DNA of 64,000 nucleotides from Coniochaeta sp. PMI_546. Taxonomy: Eukaryota > Ascomycota > Sordariomycetes > Coniochaetales > Coniochaetaceae. Made by a program: the position numbers and the translations under genes. This document shows, one piece after another, positions 46,101-55,797 of the stretch. The notes beneath the pieces are model-generated. The model was given only the letters and a program-made list of their open reading frames with translations. It was not told the origin of the DNA and searched no databases. The stretch lies in the NCBI GenBank assembly GCA_021432605.1, contig MU271150.1, positions 558,001 through 622,000 of the forward strand, given 5' to 3'. The first letter of the stretch is position 1; every line of letters starts with the position of its first letter.

Positions 46101-48387
46101 CAACCGGTTCAGGACGGTTTTCACCTGCCGTACCTGACTAAATGTAGATTTTAGGGATGGGCTGAGGGCTGCGGTTCACTCGTTACGATTGTATCCAACA
46201 GCTGCACTGCAAGGACTGCACGGTACCGTAACTATGAGCTGGCAACTTGCAATTCCGAGACGTAATGAAGGCCGCTTCGGACTTGCAAGCTGGCCTATCA
46301 TTCACGTTAGCGCATGCAAGTCATTGTCCTACCGAGATCCAGCCCTTTGGCGCTGACCTCACGTCTCCGCACCTTTAGCGCACTACCGTATATAGTCCTG
46401 ATAGTCAACCATTGGTCCAAGTCCTTTAAAGCCCCTGAGATTTGGGCTACCTCTCGACCGGGCCGGCCTAAAGACGTCGGCGGTGTCCAATCAGAACAAC
46501 AGGTCTCCGGACCGAGGAAGCACTGCAGCTTCCAAGTGCCGTCGCCGCGACGATAGCTACGGGACCGACATCGTGTTAGGTACTGCCAAGTCGCCGAGAA
46601 TTGAACACAGCATGGCAAGCTTCGCCAGCGTCCTACTAGATTTAGTGGTTCTCACCAGTATCCCCAAGATACGGGTATAGACACTTAGACGGTCATACAA
46701 CGTAATGACGAAACTAACCGACAGCCGCCAAGGGCTTACATGAGGTTCAAGAGGTTTTCCAAGGGCGATCGGGAATCGCAAGCACGGCAGCTTTATTTGG
46801 GCCCACCAATCGTTGACATTTGCCTTGCGAGTTCAACAGGTGTGATACTCGACGAGCAGCCGCCAGGAACCGGCAACGAGGTTAGCGCTCGTGTGCTCGT
46901 TACCCGAGAATGGTCGAGGTCCCTAAACACTTACCCTGTTTGGTGACTGTGTTGCTTTTTTTATTCCGCGGCTCTTCTGGAAGATCATCGATTGGGGATG
47001 ATCACGCCGGCTCTGTTGCAGATGCTAATGCCGTTGTCCTAACCGATCTGTCAGAACGTCTTGTTGTTCTATACTCGATTTCAGGTTTCATGAAACGAAA
47101 CGACATCAGACACGGGATGATATGCTCACTCCTGTTATATTTCTGCTATCTGCGCACATGTTTGAGGCCGAGATGTTATAGCAGTATGCGAATGTCACTC
47201 GGCAACACTCTCTAAGTCAATCACACTACATGAATTCGAAGCGTGAAGCAGACGAAACACGACGAATCTGACTCAGCCGATTCAAGGACGTGGAGACAAT
47301 CCGAACGGAACATGTCCCTGCGCCGGGATGGATGCCTGCAGATGATCACCGTCATGCAACAAGTCACGTCAAGCTTAAGAGCCTAACCGATCTCTCCTCT
47401 GACCAGACGAAGCTGCATTGGAGATGATCGCGCCGGACTTTGGATTGCTCCTGTCCGCACTCGCTCTGTGCTATGAAATATGGCGGTCCACGAGCGGCAA
47501 TATCCTATGCAACGTGGGACTACACGTGTACGGCTCAATGCCGTCGCTTTTCGACACAGCTCTCTCCAATATCAAGTTCATACTCAGCTCTCGGTGTATG
47601 TCAGTCTGACATAGCGCAGTAAAACCGTCGTCAACGCCTCCCTGATGAGGGAGCCGACGGACTAGATGGATGGAGCTATCATCCTCGCTACGGCCCATTA
47701 CCCCGGATTCGATGTTGCCAAGGGGTCCCGACACTGACGACCGGATCGGAAACGTGAAAGATGAGAAATCACCTCATCTTTGATCGGACGAGATCTAGAC
47801 TTCCCCAGATTCTATCGAACCTGCATAAGCCTATCTTATTGTTGGCTTCAGCTTCTGCACTATCGTCCAGCAATGGCAAGCAGAGTCGCAGGTATTTGCA
47901 GCCATCTCCATTGTGTGACGTTGGAACAGACGGGGAGCGGTTGTGCAACTCTGGCTAAATCGCTGGCCTGGTCTCGGGTTGGTTTCAGGATCAGGATGAG
48001 CCGGAGCTGTCAGATACATGTCTGTGCGCCATCTGAAGCCACTTTCCAGGATGCTGAGAAAGCTTGTTGGGACATCACGTGAATCAGTTTGACGAGCGAC
48101 TCTTGATGTGAAGGAGGGGACGCTCCTGATATGCAGTTAAGGTGTGTAAGGTATGTTGAGGCACTTGACCTCTTCGTCTTTCTGATGACTGGCGCTGTGA
48201 GGTAATCAAGGACTGTATTCACCGTGGTAGCCAAATGCAGTGCAACACGTATGTACTTGTGAGGCAGCAACCGCCGAGAACTTGTAAGTGTAGGGCTGAT
48301 TGAGACGACACCGACAATGCGCATTGGATGACAACTCAAGCTACAACAGTGCCGTCCAGAAGGGGATGGAAAAGGGCAAAAAGAAAC
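43171..48387. other. Gene-poor region (5.2 kb)
   Basis: The left end holds the BEM3-like promoter and leader, including a tandem AGAATGAC repeat at about 43781-43800. Elsewhere only short frames occur. The most coding-like is an ATG-less minus-strand frame at 45628-46136 (described separately). A TACACGTGTA palindrome lies at 47521-47530. I found no transposon terminal repeats or transposase signatures. Confidence 0.5.
45628..46136 (-). pseudogene. Possible gene fragment or pseudogene without start codon
   Basis: An open frame of ~169 codons lies between a TAG at 46139-46137 and the stop at 45628, with no ATG in its first ~85 codons except one internal (FMTEEHLARQTPGKL). The first ~95 residues read as ordinary protein (PVVSCVGAIEVTVGSALSH, then NWLPRKALDDVWF and KLTPEKRKKIAEVAG). 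The later part is less convincing, and an overlapping frame (GPLGWGRLLFDNVLATEL) looks more protein-like, suggesting a frameshift. It may be a decayed gene or an internal exon. No family was recognised. Confidence 0.3.
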
Positions 48388-48494
48388 TGATGAGAGTGGG
48401 ATTCGAACCCACGCCCTTTCGGACCACGGATAACAGATGTTTTAAGGGTTATGAGACCTTAACGTGGCGCCTTAGACCGCTCGGCCATCTCACC
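48388..48494 (-). tRNA. tRNA-Leu(AAG) with 27-nt intron
   Basis: On the minus strand the acceptor arm GGTGAGA pairs with TCTCATC, with discriminator A at 48388. The D-arm region is TGGCCGAGCGGTCTAAGGCG, the anticodon stem CCACG/CGTGG encloses the loop TT-AAG-G, and the T arm is GTGGGTTCGAATCCCAC. A long variable arm (class II) marks it as Leu. An intron of about 27 nt (48430-48456) follows position 37, the canonical site, and contains CCCTTAA, which can pair with the anticodon loop. No 3' CCA is encoded, as usual in eukaryotes. The box A and box B promoter elements are internal. Confidence 0.93.
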
Positions 48495-50049
48495 ATTGGT
48501 GCTTAGAAATTTCTTGCCGTAATGAGTTACTTGAATGGCCTTGGAATGTCCAAACTTGAATTTTTATGGGCCATTGAAGCTTCAGAAATGCTTTGGTTCA
48601 TTAAGGTATCCTTTCTTACCACCGCAGCACAGTGTGTAAGGAACAAAGGACGAGTGCATTTTTGTCCTAGAGAGTAGAGAATACGTCTGTACGAAGCCTC
48701 TGCTTAAGACCGGCTCTAACAATAAGGCTTGTTGGATAAACTGCTAGTACAGAGGCTTGAACAATGCGAAGTGGTAGCGCAGCCTTGTGACTGGCAGGAT
48801 GCCTTTCCACAGCTAGGGTATATAGCCCAGTGAATAAGGTGTACCTCGATCCTCGAACGACCCGACATCAAACCCAACCCTAGGTAATCGAGGAGTTCCT
48901 TCCCAATAAAGTACTCATAAAATGTCAATATTCCGATGCCCACCAACCATACCCTTACTATCCGCGTAGAGAACGCGATATCGCTCTTCACTAATTGCAT
49001 CCAAAGCTAGATGTTGAGGGCCGATTGCGCACCTCTCAGGTCGATATGGTTCAATTGAAGCAGTGCCCATCTTTCGTTTCGCGTTTCGCATTTGGAGCAG
49101 AACCACAATCGGTGCAGTTCTCGGCTCACGATCATGTCAACCTGTGGCCCTGCTCGGTCAAGCGCCTCTTGGACGAGCTGGCCAGCGACATAGCAAAGAT
49201 CAGCTTCAAATTGCTTAGATAGGGGAGCCAGGGATGATTTTACCAGTTCCATTGAGCTGAATCGAGACTTGGGAAAGCGTAAGCACTCTGCCATGGTTAG
49301 TGCTGCAATATGGTTGGTGAGCTTTTTCGATATCCCTGACGACACAAAGCAGTTGAGGGACAAGCCAGGGAAATTGACACTGCTCTTTCTTTATAAGTTT
49401 TGTAGTTTCATGGCTCTCTTCAGGAGAATACTTAGGGACATTGGAATCAAAGATCCTCGGCCACCCGGGTGCGAGGCGGTGGCTCTAAGCCAATCCCACA
49501 TGCAAGGCTTGGAGCTTGTATCAGGCGCGCCATATGCTGCCACCATACTCGCTCCGTCATGGTGCTGGCACAGTGCCAACTTAGTGCCTGAGTCAAGAAA
49601 GAACAGTTTATTCGCTTTGTCTCACTGGCTGGGCTGGAAAATGCCATCCAGTCTGCCCGAGTAAGGCGCTTTCTTGCTCCAGGCCATGGCTGAGTTCCGC
49701 ACTTTCCACCGCCCTGCTTGTATAGCTCCCTCAAGTGGCAACGCGGAGTCTGCACTCGTGGCGATGCTACTCCGTGCCTATCGCTGGTGCACGTCTCAGA
49801 CGTTAGCCTCATCATGCCTGTCTTCGCATCGGTCACTCACAACAATATGGTGTCTCGATATGAAGCCTCGAAATCTCTCAGATAGCTGGGCATGGTGCTC
49901 TGTCACCAAGAGGCACGCAGATTTCTATATGTGTGAACAATTTTCCCTAGGTTGTGTTCAACTCCTCTCATGTGTGAAGTAATTTCCCCTAGGCTGTGTT
50001 CAACTCCTCTCTTTCCCTTCAGTTTGGTAAGCAAAATTCTATCACGACC
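48495..50049. other. Intergenic with coding-like fragments and a tandem duplication
   Basis: This lies upstream of the gene at 50050. Minus-strand frames at 49007-49363 (QFEADLCYVAGQLVQEALDR) and 49447-49836 read partly like protein but lack ATG starts, agreed splice sites and any family match. They may be relics. A ~40-bp tandem duplication lies at 49931-50011. Confidence 0.45.
49931..50011 (+). repeat. Imperfect tandem duplication, ~40-bp unit
   Basis: Two near-identical units (49931-49969 and 49972-50011) begin GTGTGAA and end GTGTTCAACTCCTCTC. The units differ mainly by C/T changes. Each carries an acceptor-like CCCTAGG in the middle. They end 38 bases before the ATG at 50050, so they lie in the likely 5' leader. 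Confidence 0.75.
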
Positions 50050-50961
50050 ATGGCAAAGTCAAGATACAATTGGGAGGCCGAAATGGAACGAGTAGTCGCC
50101 TGCAACCATACCGGTGACGACAATGCTGGTCCATTGCCCCGTACTCTCGGTAACTACTATGGGTCAGACATCGCTCTACCAGCCGCAGCCAACACCAATA
50201 TATCTGGCTGGCATGCTTCGTGTCATGTGGCTCAGGAAACTTGGGTTGATACCTTACCTCCTGAGTTCCTGCTCATCGACCCCATGGCTTCAGTCGGCCT
50301 AGGTGCTCACCTGGCCAGCGGGGCAAGCCTTGCCAACGACTCGGCACCAGCAGGGCGATCATCGACGAATGTTGCCGCTCTTGGTCAGGCCGTCATGAAG
50401 GATGTCTTCGCTGAGACGGGGAGTCAGATCACTGAACCGAATCAAAGCGAACCCGCCTCGGCCGACGACATCATGGTCTCACCAATGTTCATGCCTTCGG
50501 CTCCGTCCCACCTGAACCTACGACTGCCAAAGGACGGGTGGAGCCAGGAGCTGGAGACCATGCTCATCGATCTCAGGAGAGCCGGCTATAAGTTTACGGA
50601 GATCTCCAACGAGATGCGAGCTCGCCATGGTGTTGAAATTTCGCCCAACGCCCTGGTCAAGCGCTTCCAGAGAATCCAAGAGCTGTTTCTGGAGGTGAGT
50701 GAAGCACTGAAGCTTCGATCCGTCAAATTGGAAACGTGTTCATGCTGATTTTTCGATACTTATCAGCCGCTCCCCGAGGCGGTCAAGAACTGCATGCCTG
50801 AACTCATGGCAAGCATCAGAGCTCATATTGACTTCAGCACACTCTCCGAGACAGAAAAACGGGAGTTGGAGGGGGTTCTGCAGGAGTTACCTCAGAGTAT
50901 CCCCAAGTACGTGCAGAACCGTGTGTTCCGCAAGCGGAAGACTGCGCAGCCGCCAACCTAG
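50050..50961 (+). CDS. Putative helix-turn-helix (Myb/SANT-like) protein
   Basis: There are two exons, 50050-50694 and 50767-50961 (72-nt intron), giving 279 residues. I start at MAKSRYNWEAEM; an upstream GTG in frame is not used. The first ~155 residues show no domain. Residues ~163-210 (GWSQELETMLIDLRRAGYKF, then SNEMRARHGVEISPNALVKR) have the tryptophan, helix spacing and basic third helix of Myb/SANT-like DNA-binding domains common in short fungal regulators. Exon 2 adds helical segments and a basic end (VQNRVFRKRKTAQPPT). A DNA-binding role is therefore suggested but not proved. The leader contains the tandem duplication at 49931-50011. Confidence 0.65.
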
Positions 50962-51567
50962 AGCTCGCAGCAGCAGAACTTGGAGGCGATGGCCTCAAAC
51001 AGAGTCATTATGATGAATATCTACGCTTGATGTGACTGAAGTCATTTGAGCGCACGTGGGCAGCCTTGTTAATTTCCGTGAGTTTTTTTATCCTCTATCC
51101 TATCGTGGTTTTCCAGGCTGTCGCTGGCGTTAAATGCCGAGCGGCATCCGTCTGGTATGAGAAAGGGTGGCTGACCCGATACCAATATGTTGTAGTAACG
51201 CTGATTGAGCTTTAGCTCTTCCTCTGGCTTTTCCATCATGTATTGATCGAGCTTGTTCATCTCGTTGAAAGTCCACAGAATCCTGGCAAGTACACTTATC
51301 TCAAGCAAGAAAGGTAGATCCAATCCATCTCCCTGCCTGGAAAAGGCTGGTATAGAAACGATGTCTCACTACAACCAAACGGTGATATATACATCGTCAA
51401 GTCGTAACATCATATAAATGACAAGTAAAGTAAAGTATGTAGATGTAACGCAACCGGCATAAATCCGAGCACGACAGCATGTTGTACACAATCGACCAGA
51501 GGTAACGCCAAGTCAAAATACAATAGAACAAGGAAACAGCACTTCATACCATCCACCAAAAAAACCC
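50962..51567. other. Convergent intergenic region
   Basis: This lies between the HTH gene and the poly-Pro gene stop codons. It contains a minus-strand frame at 51069-51323 that reads like a terminal exon but lacks a start (listed separately). The rest is AT-rich 3' flank. Confidence 0.5.
51069..51323 (-). other. Orphan coding-like frame, possible terminal exon
   Basis: About 85 codons reading LPFLLEISVLARILWTFNEM, then NKLDQYMMEKPEEELKLNQR, ending at a stop at 51069. The frame is open further upstream to a TGA near 51366, with possible acceptors (TATACCAG, TTTTCCAG) there. The composition looks like folded protein rather than chance, but no upstream exon was found before the poly-Pro gene, so it may be a relic. 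Confidence 0.3.
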
Positions 51568-52263
51568 CTATCTTCCATAATACTCCCTCTCCCGCCCGTA
51601 GTACCCCCTCTCACTGCCTCCACTGACCTCCCTCTCTCGCTCAGTAACCCTGACATGGACGCCCACCTCCCGCTGCTCCTCCTCCTCCTCCTCCCTCCAC
51701 GGTCTCCTCACCGGACTCGGCGCCGGCAGCCTCTTGGGCCCCTCGACATACCGGTACGTCTCGTACTCCTGCCTCTCCCTCACCGGCACCACGACGGGGA
51801 CCGGCACCAGCCTCTCCCTCTCGATGTAGACCTCCTCCCTCCTCGAACTCCGCGACCTCGAGCGCGACTTGTGGCTCTTCTTCTTCCTCCGCGGCTCGAC
51901 GTCCACGGCTATGACGTCGATGACATCCGGCTCTTTCGCCGGAATGACGACCGGGGCAGGTGGTGGTGGTGGTGGTGGGGGCGGGAGCTCGATCACGGGC
52001 GGTGGAGGAGGGGCCGGGATGACGACGGGGGGTGGCGGTGGTGGGGGAGGAGGGATGATGTGGGTTTCTCTTGTGCGGATCCAGGTCGCGCCGTGGGTTG
52101 GGGGACCTTGGAGGTAGAGGCGCTTTTTGCCGTTGTATTCTAGGGGGTTTCGTTAGTTTGGGCTTTTTTGGGGGGGAAAGGAGAGAGAAGTAGAGGATGT
52201 GGTGGGATGCTTACTGATTTCCTCTGGGTAGTAGGATGGAGGTTCGCGGGAATGGCTTGACAT
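51568..52263 (-). CDS. Proline-rich basic protein, uncharacterised
   Basis: There are two exons, 52263-52215 and 52139-51568 (75-nt intron with a CTAAC branch site), giving 206 residues. The N-terminus SYYPEEIKYNGKKRLYLQGP is followed by poly-Pro blocks (PPPPPPPPVVIP and ELPPPPPPPPPAP), the segment EPDVIDVIAVDVE, an RS-like basic cluster (RRKKKSHKSRSRSRSSRREE) and a charged tail with YYGREREYYGR. Poly-Pro blocks usually bind SH3, WW or profilin-type partners, and the RS cluster suggests nuclear or RNA association; both are inferences. No enzymatic domain is present. On the plus strand the Pro tract is a long GGT/GGGG stretch. Confidence 0.75.
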
Positions 52264-53334
52264 GGTGGAGGTAGTGAAGAATGTTCGTTTGATATAGCCG
52301 CAGTCTAGATGCTCGCTAACATGGATAATTTGATATAGTTGAGCCTGAAGTCTGGCGTAAGAGTTAAGTCGTTGGCTCTTGTGAAGTGGTGCGAGGTCGG
52401 AAGCTGATGAGGTGATGATGTTGGCGGTTATGGAAGATCAGCCCTCGAGATGTGAAGAACGAAGAAGAAGAGTGCGACAAATGAAGAAGGATATAACTCT
52501 GTACGTGTAAGTAATGGGTAGTAAGCACCCTCTTATTTCAGGCTACGCTCAAACACTGCCATCTCACAGCCCTGCTCAAACCACTTCTTCACATGTAGAG
52601 TACACACATGCACGACGACACCAGGTTTCTCCTCTGCCGACGAGAAGTCAGTCGGGCATCAGGCGCACTTGGAGGGGTCTGCTGATGATGTCATGGAATC
52701 AGAACCAAGAAATCGCCGGCCTTCCACGCTAACAGCGCTGACCGACATCCCTGCCACCCACACTGGCCATCGTCAGACCGGGCCGTTTCCGTGCCCAATC
52801 GCTAAGGTTGTTTCGGTTCGTGCCGGGCTTGCGGGTTTGAGCGATAGAGAAACAAAGGGATTGATTGAATGGAGCTGGCCAACAAGACGTCGGGTCGATG
52901 GACCTTGGACCTTGGACCCTTGATGCAGTCTGTTCCACACCTGTACACTACCTAGGTACACAGAGATGCGCACGGCCAGTCCACCCAGTCATTGTTACCC
53001 GATACATATACCACAGTAGAATACACATGTACTTGATGGATCTGGACTTTTACTACAGTAGTAGTACTGATACTGTGATCAGTCTACTCGACACTTAGAA
53101 CAGCTTCAGGTTCGCATACAAGTGTGTGTATAGCGTACAAGTTCAACAACTTCCCACCCATGCTAGATTCTTGTGCCTCCTAGTCGATTTTTTCTATCTT
53201 CTTTTCTCTTTTCACACGTTAAAACCCTAGAGAAATGTGCAGGTTGATCCTTTGCGTATTCTGTTCTTCTGCCAGCGCGGTGCATTCGCCTTGTATAACC
53301 TAGGCGACGGATTTTCACATTGGTAAAGGCGGAA
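52264..53334. other. Intergenic (1.1 kb)
   Basis: This holds the promoter of the poly-Pro gene and the 3' flank of the MFS gene, both on the minus strand. It includes a tandem GGACCTT repeat (52900-52921). No supported frame is present. Confidence 0.5.
52900..52921. repeat. Tandem GGACCTT repeat (3 copies)
   Basis: Three consecutive copies of a 7-base unit occur, the last slightly altered (GGACCCTT). It is a simple repeat of no known function. Confidence 0.7.
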
Positions 53335-54933
53335 TCACTCAGCCGCGGGGAGAAGAACTCGTGTGTCCGGCATTGTCTCACCTGCCAAGGGTGATCCTGC
53401 ATCATAATCGGCGTGCAGTCTCTCCCTCTCCCTCTTCATCTCGTCATAGTCAGGCAGAAACCTCGACACCACCGTGAACCCCGCCGCCAGCGCCACCATG
53501 AGGGCCCAAATTGCGTATCCTCCAAGCCACTGCCTCTCCGCCCACCGCGCCCCTAAGGCAAACAGACTCGTGAACAGCGCGGGCGAGAATGCCCGAATGC
53601 CGCTCACCATCGTCATGCTCAGAGCGTTGAGCGTGCCTAGCACCTGTGGCGTGGGTGCGACGTCGTTGACGGCCAGCTGCACCGCCGTGAAAGACATGCT
53701 GATGCCGCATCCCACCGCTAGCGTGGCTGGCGCCAGAGCCCAGAAGAGGGTGTCGTTGCCGCTGCGGAGGATCGCGTTGAATATGGGGTTGGCGATGAAG
53801 AAGAGCGGGTAGGCTATGGCACAGACTCTGAGCACACCCGTCGTGCCGATGCGGTGCTGCAGAGGGGGGAAGACGAGCAGGATCCATATCGCTTGGGCAA
53901 CGCCGTTGAGGCCCATGAGCAGAGACATCTGGAGCGATGTCAGGGCGAAGCCTCCGAGCGGGACGGGCGTGTACCAGAACACCGGGACGATGGCTGTGTA
54001 GGCGAAGGCGAGCAGAAATACGTGACCGTATACGTAGAGTGCTAGACCAACCTCCCGTGATTTGAGGAGTTCCATGGTCGAGAGAGGTGCTGGTTTCGGC
54101 GGTCCGGACTCGGTTCCGTCCGCTGAACCGTTGGCCGAAGGTTTCGTCTTCAGTGTCTCCTCGACGAAGAACGCCGAGGTGAAGACGGAAGTGAGGCCGA
54201 TGAACGCGATGGCAAAGCTCGGCAGGGCATACGGGTAGTCGAGGAAAAATTGCACGCCGCCAAACAGCTTGGGATACTGGTGGGCCGGATCAGCCAGAGC
54301 ACCGCCTATCAGCGGTCCCACGGCAATCCCTATATTCCCCGTGAACGCAAACAGGCTGAACGCCCGAGCCTGGGTCTTGGAAGTGCTGTGCTCGGCTATC
54401 ATGGTCCGGATAGTAACGATAGTACCGGCGAAAAGCCCGGCGAGGCAGCGGAACAGGATCATCTGCCAGATCGTCTTGGCCATGCCAAAGATGACGGTTG
54501 CGAGTGTGACGCCGGCCAGCGAGAAGACGAGAACCGGCTTGCGGCCGAGTCTGTCTGCCGCGTTGCCCCAGAACATCATGACGGACATCTGCGTGAGCGA
54601 GAATAGGGACTCGATAAGCCCGCTGTAGAAACCGACATCTGTGCGTGGGAGATTGCCGTTCTCCTGCGCCATCTGATTGATATAGGGGAAGATGCCAAAG
54701 AAGGCGATGGGCTCGATGAAGCGAGCATAGCAAAGTAGCAGTATTTGGCCTCGTGGAAGAGGCTTGTCAGCAGGGTCGTCGGATGGGCTCTGCTCGTTTA
54801 GGGTGGTGGCTTCAGATATCTCAGGGTCTGCTGTAGGCGCAACATCGCCAGCAGCGAGGAGAGGGGTATTCTCGTCGGCTCGGTCGACTTGCGTGCTATT
54901 AGCAGGCCTATCATCCTGCAGAGCTCCCGACAT
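53335..54933 (-). CDS. MFS transporter, DHA1 (drug:H+ antiporter-1) type
   Basis: This is a single-exon gene of 532 residues from the ATG at 54933 (MSGALQDDRPANST). A 39-codon upstream extension begins with TTG and is rejected. A hydrophilic N-terminus is followed by RGQILLLCYARFIEPIAFFG, the conserved motif A (GNAADRLGRKPVLV) in loop 2-3 and a motif B/C-like LFRCLAGLFAGT. Further hydrophobic helices make about 12 in total, split by a hydrophilic central loop (LKTKPSANGSADGTESGPP). The family exports drugs, polyamines or metal chelates by proton exchange; the substrate cannot be read from sequence. The start TDVGFYSGLIESLFSLTQM resembles the ZIFL/YCR023C subgroup. The gene is divergent from the thioredoxin-PITH gene. 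Confidence 0.88.
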   Translation of the reverse strand: MSGALQDDRPANSTQVDRADENTPLLAAGDVAPTADPEISEATTLNEQSPSDDPADKPLPRGQILLLCYARFIEPIAFFGIFPYINQMAQENGNLPRTDVGFYSGLIESLFSLTQMSVMMFWGNAADRLGRKPVLVFSLAGVTLATVIFGMAKTIWQMILFRCLAGLFAGTIVTIRTMIAEHSTSKTQARAFSLFAFTGNIGIAVGPLIGGALADPAHQYPKLFGGVQFFLDYPYALPSFAIAFIGLTSVFTSAFFVEETLKTKPSANGSADGTESGPPKPAPLSTMELLKSREVGLALYVYGHVFLLAFAYTAIVPVFWYTPVPLGGFALTSLQMSLLMGLNGVAQAIWILLVFPPLQHRIGTTGVLRVCAIAYPLFFIANPIFNAILRSGNDTLFWALAPATLAVGCGISMSFTAVQLAVNDVAPTPQVLGTLNALSMTMVSGIRAFSPALFTSLFALGARWAERQWLGGYAIWALMVALAAGFTVVSRFLPDYDEMKRERERLHADYDAGSPLAGETMPDTRVLLPAAE

Positions 54934-55797
54934 GGTCAATGCCAGAATAAATGTGAGAGCAAGTTGTACGGTCGAGTCATTGACCTTCGCAGTGCACAGC
55001 AACTCAAAACTGACAAGATGGATAAGAGACACTAGCCCTGCCGCCGACAATTGACACGAACAACGATTGATGATGATAATGAATCAGACACGTTCAGACG
55101 CCATTTTGAACGGTTCTGAGACGGAATTGATATAGATATGGCGAATGAGCTTCGGATCAGGCCTCTCCTGGTGACGATAATACTGTATTCCCCCCCTCTT
55201 GAAGAAAAATTATGTCTTTTGCGACCGGCCTGCCGAATGTGGCATTTACAATACAACACAAGTTTCTGAGGATCGATAAGTGAAGACTTCTTGGGGGACC
55301 AATGGTCCACTCATACCCTGTTCCACATTCTGAAGGAATAATCTCCCGCAGGCAGTGACGACATGACGAGGCCGGCTAGGATTGGCTAACCGATGAGCAG
55401 CACACAGACTGTCACCCAAGCAGGAGACTCGGAATTCACAGTTACCGAAATGCTTGTTGATAAAGATGATGTCCTTGACAACCTCTCCTTGCATTTCAGC
55501 CTCGGTGAGCTTGGCCAGAAGTTGATACAAGCTCAGATGTGACGTCCACAGTACAGTATAAGGTACCTTTAGTACGAGGTAGCGATATGGAGAGGGAAAG
55601 GTCAAGAACGCTAAGCCGAATGTGGATTAGTAATGAAGGGTGCCTTGCAGCGAAGCGCCTCGAATCGCGGGGTGTTTCTTGACAGTCTTGACAGTGTAAA
55701 ACATAAACCACAGTCGCAGTTGTCCAAACTTTCCACCAACAGTGACAGACATCCCTTTTACACTGGAAGTCACCAACATACCTGCTATACAGTCAAC
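54934..55797. other. Divergent intergenic region, MFS / thioredoxin-PITH
   Basis: This 0.86 kb region is shared by two divergent genes. No gene or strong motif was recognised. Confidence 0.5.

Noticed and set aside
46991-47439. Two similar 20-mers (ATTGGGGATGATCACGCCGG and ATTGGAGATGATCGCGCCGG) as a possible mutated duplicate
   Set aside because: Similarity stops immediately outside the 20 bases; a few such 18/20 matches are expected by chance in a window of this size.
54934-55050. 39-codon N-terminal extension of the MFS transporter
   Set aside because: It starts with TTG, not ATG, and has no conserved character; the ATG at 54933 opens a normal hydrophilic N-terminus.
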